The translations under genes were made by a program, and so were the position numbers. The notes under the pieces are model-generated. The model was not told the origin of the DNA, made no database searches, and worked only from the letters and a program-made list of their open reading frames with translations. Of a DNA stretch of 64,000 nucleotides, positions 63,323 through 64,000 are shown one piece after another. Source of the stretch: Firmicutes bacterium ZOR0006 (GTDB lineage: Bacteria > Bacillota_I > Bacilli_A > Culicoidibacterales > ZOR0006); NCBI GenBank assembly GCA_000798955.1, contig JTLC01000010.1, positions 1-64,000 on the forward strand, given 5' to 3'. How positions within the stretch are numbered: position 1 is the first letter of the stretch; each line of letters starts with the position of its first letter.

Positions 63323-63368
63323 AAGGAGGAGTTAATAAACTAACTGTTTATTAACGAATAAATCAATG
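63323..63368 (+). promoter_or_regulatory. degV translation start with hairpin between SD and ATG
   Basis: AAGGAGG (63323-63329) lies 36 nt from the ATG at 63366. The gap holds a perfect 10-bp hairpin, GTTAATAAAC-TAACT-GTTTATTAAC (63331-63355). Removing it leaves 11 nt. The sequence after it, GAATAAATCAATG, resembles GAATAACAATG in the pgmB leader, which has the same arrangement. Confidence 0.62.
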
Positions 63369-64000
63369 AAATTAGCGATTATTGCAGACTCGACATTACA
63401 AGTCTTACCAGAAACTTTTACAAAATATCCAGTGTACGAAGTGGCACTTTCTGTTATTTTTGATCAAACAACATACAAAGAAAATATTGATATGGATTTA
63501 GAAACATTCTATAAGCGTTTAGAAGCTGGAGAATTTGCGACAACATCGCAACCAGCACCAGGAGACTTTTTAGTTGTGTATGAAGACTTAAAAGCTCAAG
63601 GCTATACAGATATTTTGGTTTATAGTGTTTCAAGTAAAGTGAGTGGAACATACAACTCAGCAACACAAGCAAAAGCAATGGTAACAGATGTTAACATTAC
63701 AATTGTTGATACACAACAAGCATCACCAATGGCTGGGGAAGTTATTAGCTATATTGCGGAGCAAGTATTTGACCATGGTTGGACAATAGAACAAGCAATT
63801 TCATATTTTGAAGCTGATCGTGATAATCACAATATCATGGTGACAGTTGATAATCTTGAAAACTTAAAACGTAGTGGACGTATGAGTTCAGCACAAGCGC
63901 TATTTGGGGGACTTTTAAATATTAAGCCAATTATTGAAATGCGTGATGGTCTTGTTGTTGCGACACACAAACAACGGACATCAAAACGTGCATTACAATT
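63366..64000 (+). CDS. DegV-family fatty-acid-binding protein (partial)
   Basis: The first 211 codons of a DegV/FakB-like protein run off the right edge. MKLAIIADSTLQVLPE is the typical start, TTSQPAPGDF and YSVSSKVSGTYNSA carry the fatty-acid-site residues, and NLKRSGRMSSAQALFGGLLNIKPI is diagnostic. These proteins bind a fatty acid and, with FakA kinase, allow its phosphorylation. The start is the ATG after the hairpin leader; no nearer SD exists. Confidence 0.9.
   Translation, partial: MKLAIIADSTLQVLPETFTKYPVYEVALSVIFDQTTYKENIDMDLETFYKRLEAGEFATTSQPAPGDFLVVYEDLKAQGYTDILVYSVSSKVSGTYNSATQAKAMVTDVNITIVDTQQASPMAGEVISYIAEQVFDHGWTIEQAISYFEADRDNHNIMVTVDNLENLKRSGRMSSAQALFGGLLNIKPIIEMRDGLVVATHKQRTSKRALQ

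Overview
The window is 64 kb of chromosome from a low-GC Gram-positive bacterium (Bacillota). Strong AGGAGG-type ribosome binding sites, lipobox lipoproteins, a CIRCE-controlled clpB, the truB-ribF-rpsO housekeeping order, sigma-A promoters and cre-like sites all support this. The enzyme content (sugar phosphotransferase system, amylosucrase, alpha-galactosidase, N-glycan hydrolases, glutamate decarboxylase) suggests a fermentative, host- or gut-associated member of Bacilli or Erysipelotrichia. I cannot name the genus. I saw no rRNA, tRNA, CRISPR array, integrase or insertion sequence.

Layout. 0-9.3 kb is plant-type carbohydrate use: beta-phosphoglucomutase, amylosucrase, an AraC regulator divergent from a GH36 alpha-galactosidase and a PTS EIIBC, then a lone sugar-binding lipoprotein behind LacI-type operators. 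9.5-15.1 kb holds a sodium:alanine symporter, small membrane proteins and a MerR regulator whose two likely target promoters both have 19-bp spacers. 15.3-36 kb reads as one N-glycan (high-mannose) utilisation locus: two ROK kinases, mannose-6-phosphate isomerase, YesMN-type two-component system, DUF624 protein, two ABC permeases and a binding protein without an ATPase, GH38 alpha-mannosidase, GH1 glycosidase, secreted GH85 endoglycosidase and a secreted GHL10 hydrolase. Inferred logic: the surface GH85 releases glycans, the ABC system imports them, GH38 and GH1 trim them, and the ROK kinases and ManA feed the sugars into glycolysis.

36-44.6 kb is a probable defence island: PLD/SF2-helicase with a MazG-like pyrophosphatase, a DUF262/HNH GmrSD-like nuclease flanked by a 61-bp direct repeat, and a three-gene operon led by a GHKL ATPase with two unrecognised partners. 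44.8-48.6 kb carries small charged proteins, a TetR/flavoprotein operon and a coiled-coil protein. 48.6-49.9 kb has tiny DUF1659 and DUF2922 genes embedded in repeated noncoding modules. Two of these modules keep the same hairpins with compensatory base changes, which is the most unexpected signal in the window. 50-64 kb is mostly housekeeping: cell-wall amidase, orphan response regulator, HAD phosphatase, exonuclease-family protein, TtcA-like tRNA thiolase, truB, ribF, rpsO, gadB, clpB and the start of a degV gene.

Recurring oddity: the first and last genes (pgmB and degV) both have a perfect hairpin between the Shine-Dalgarno and the start codon, followed by nearly the same sequence.
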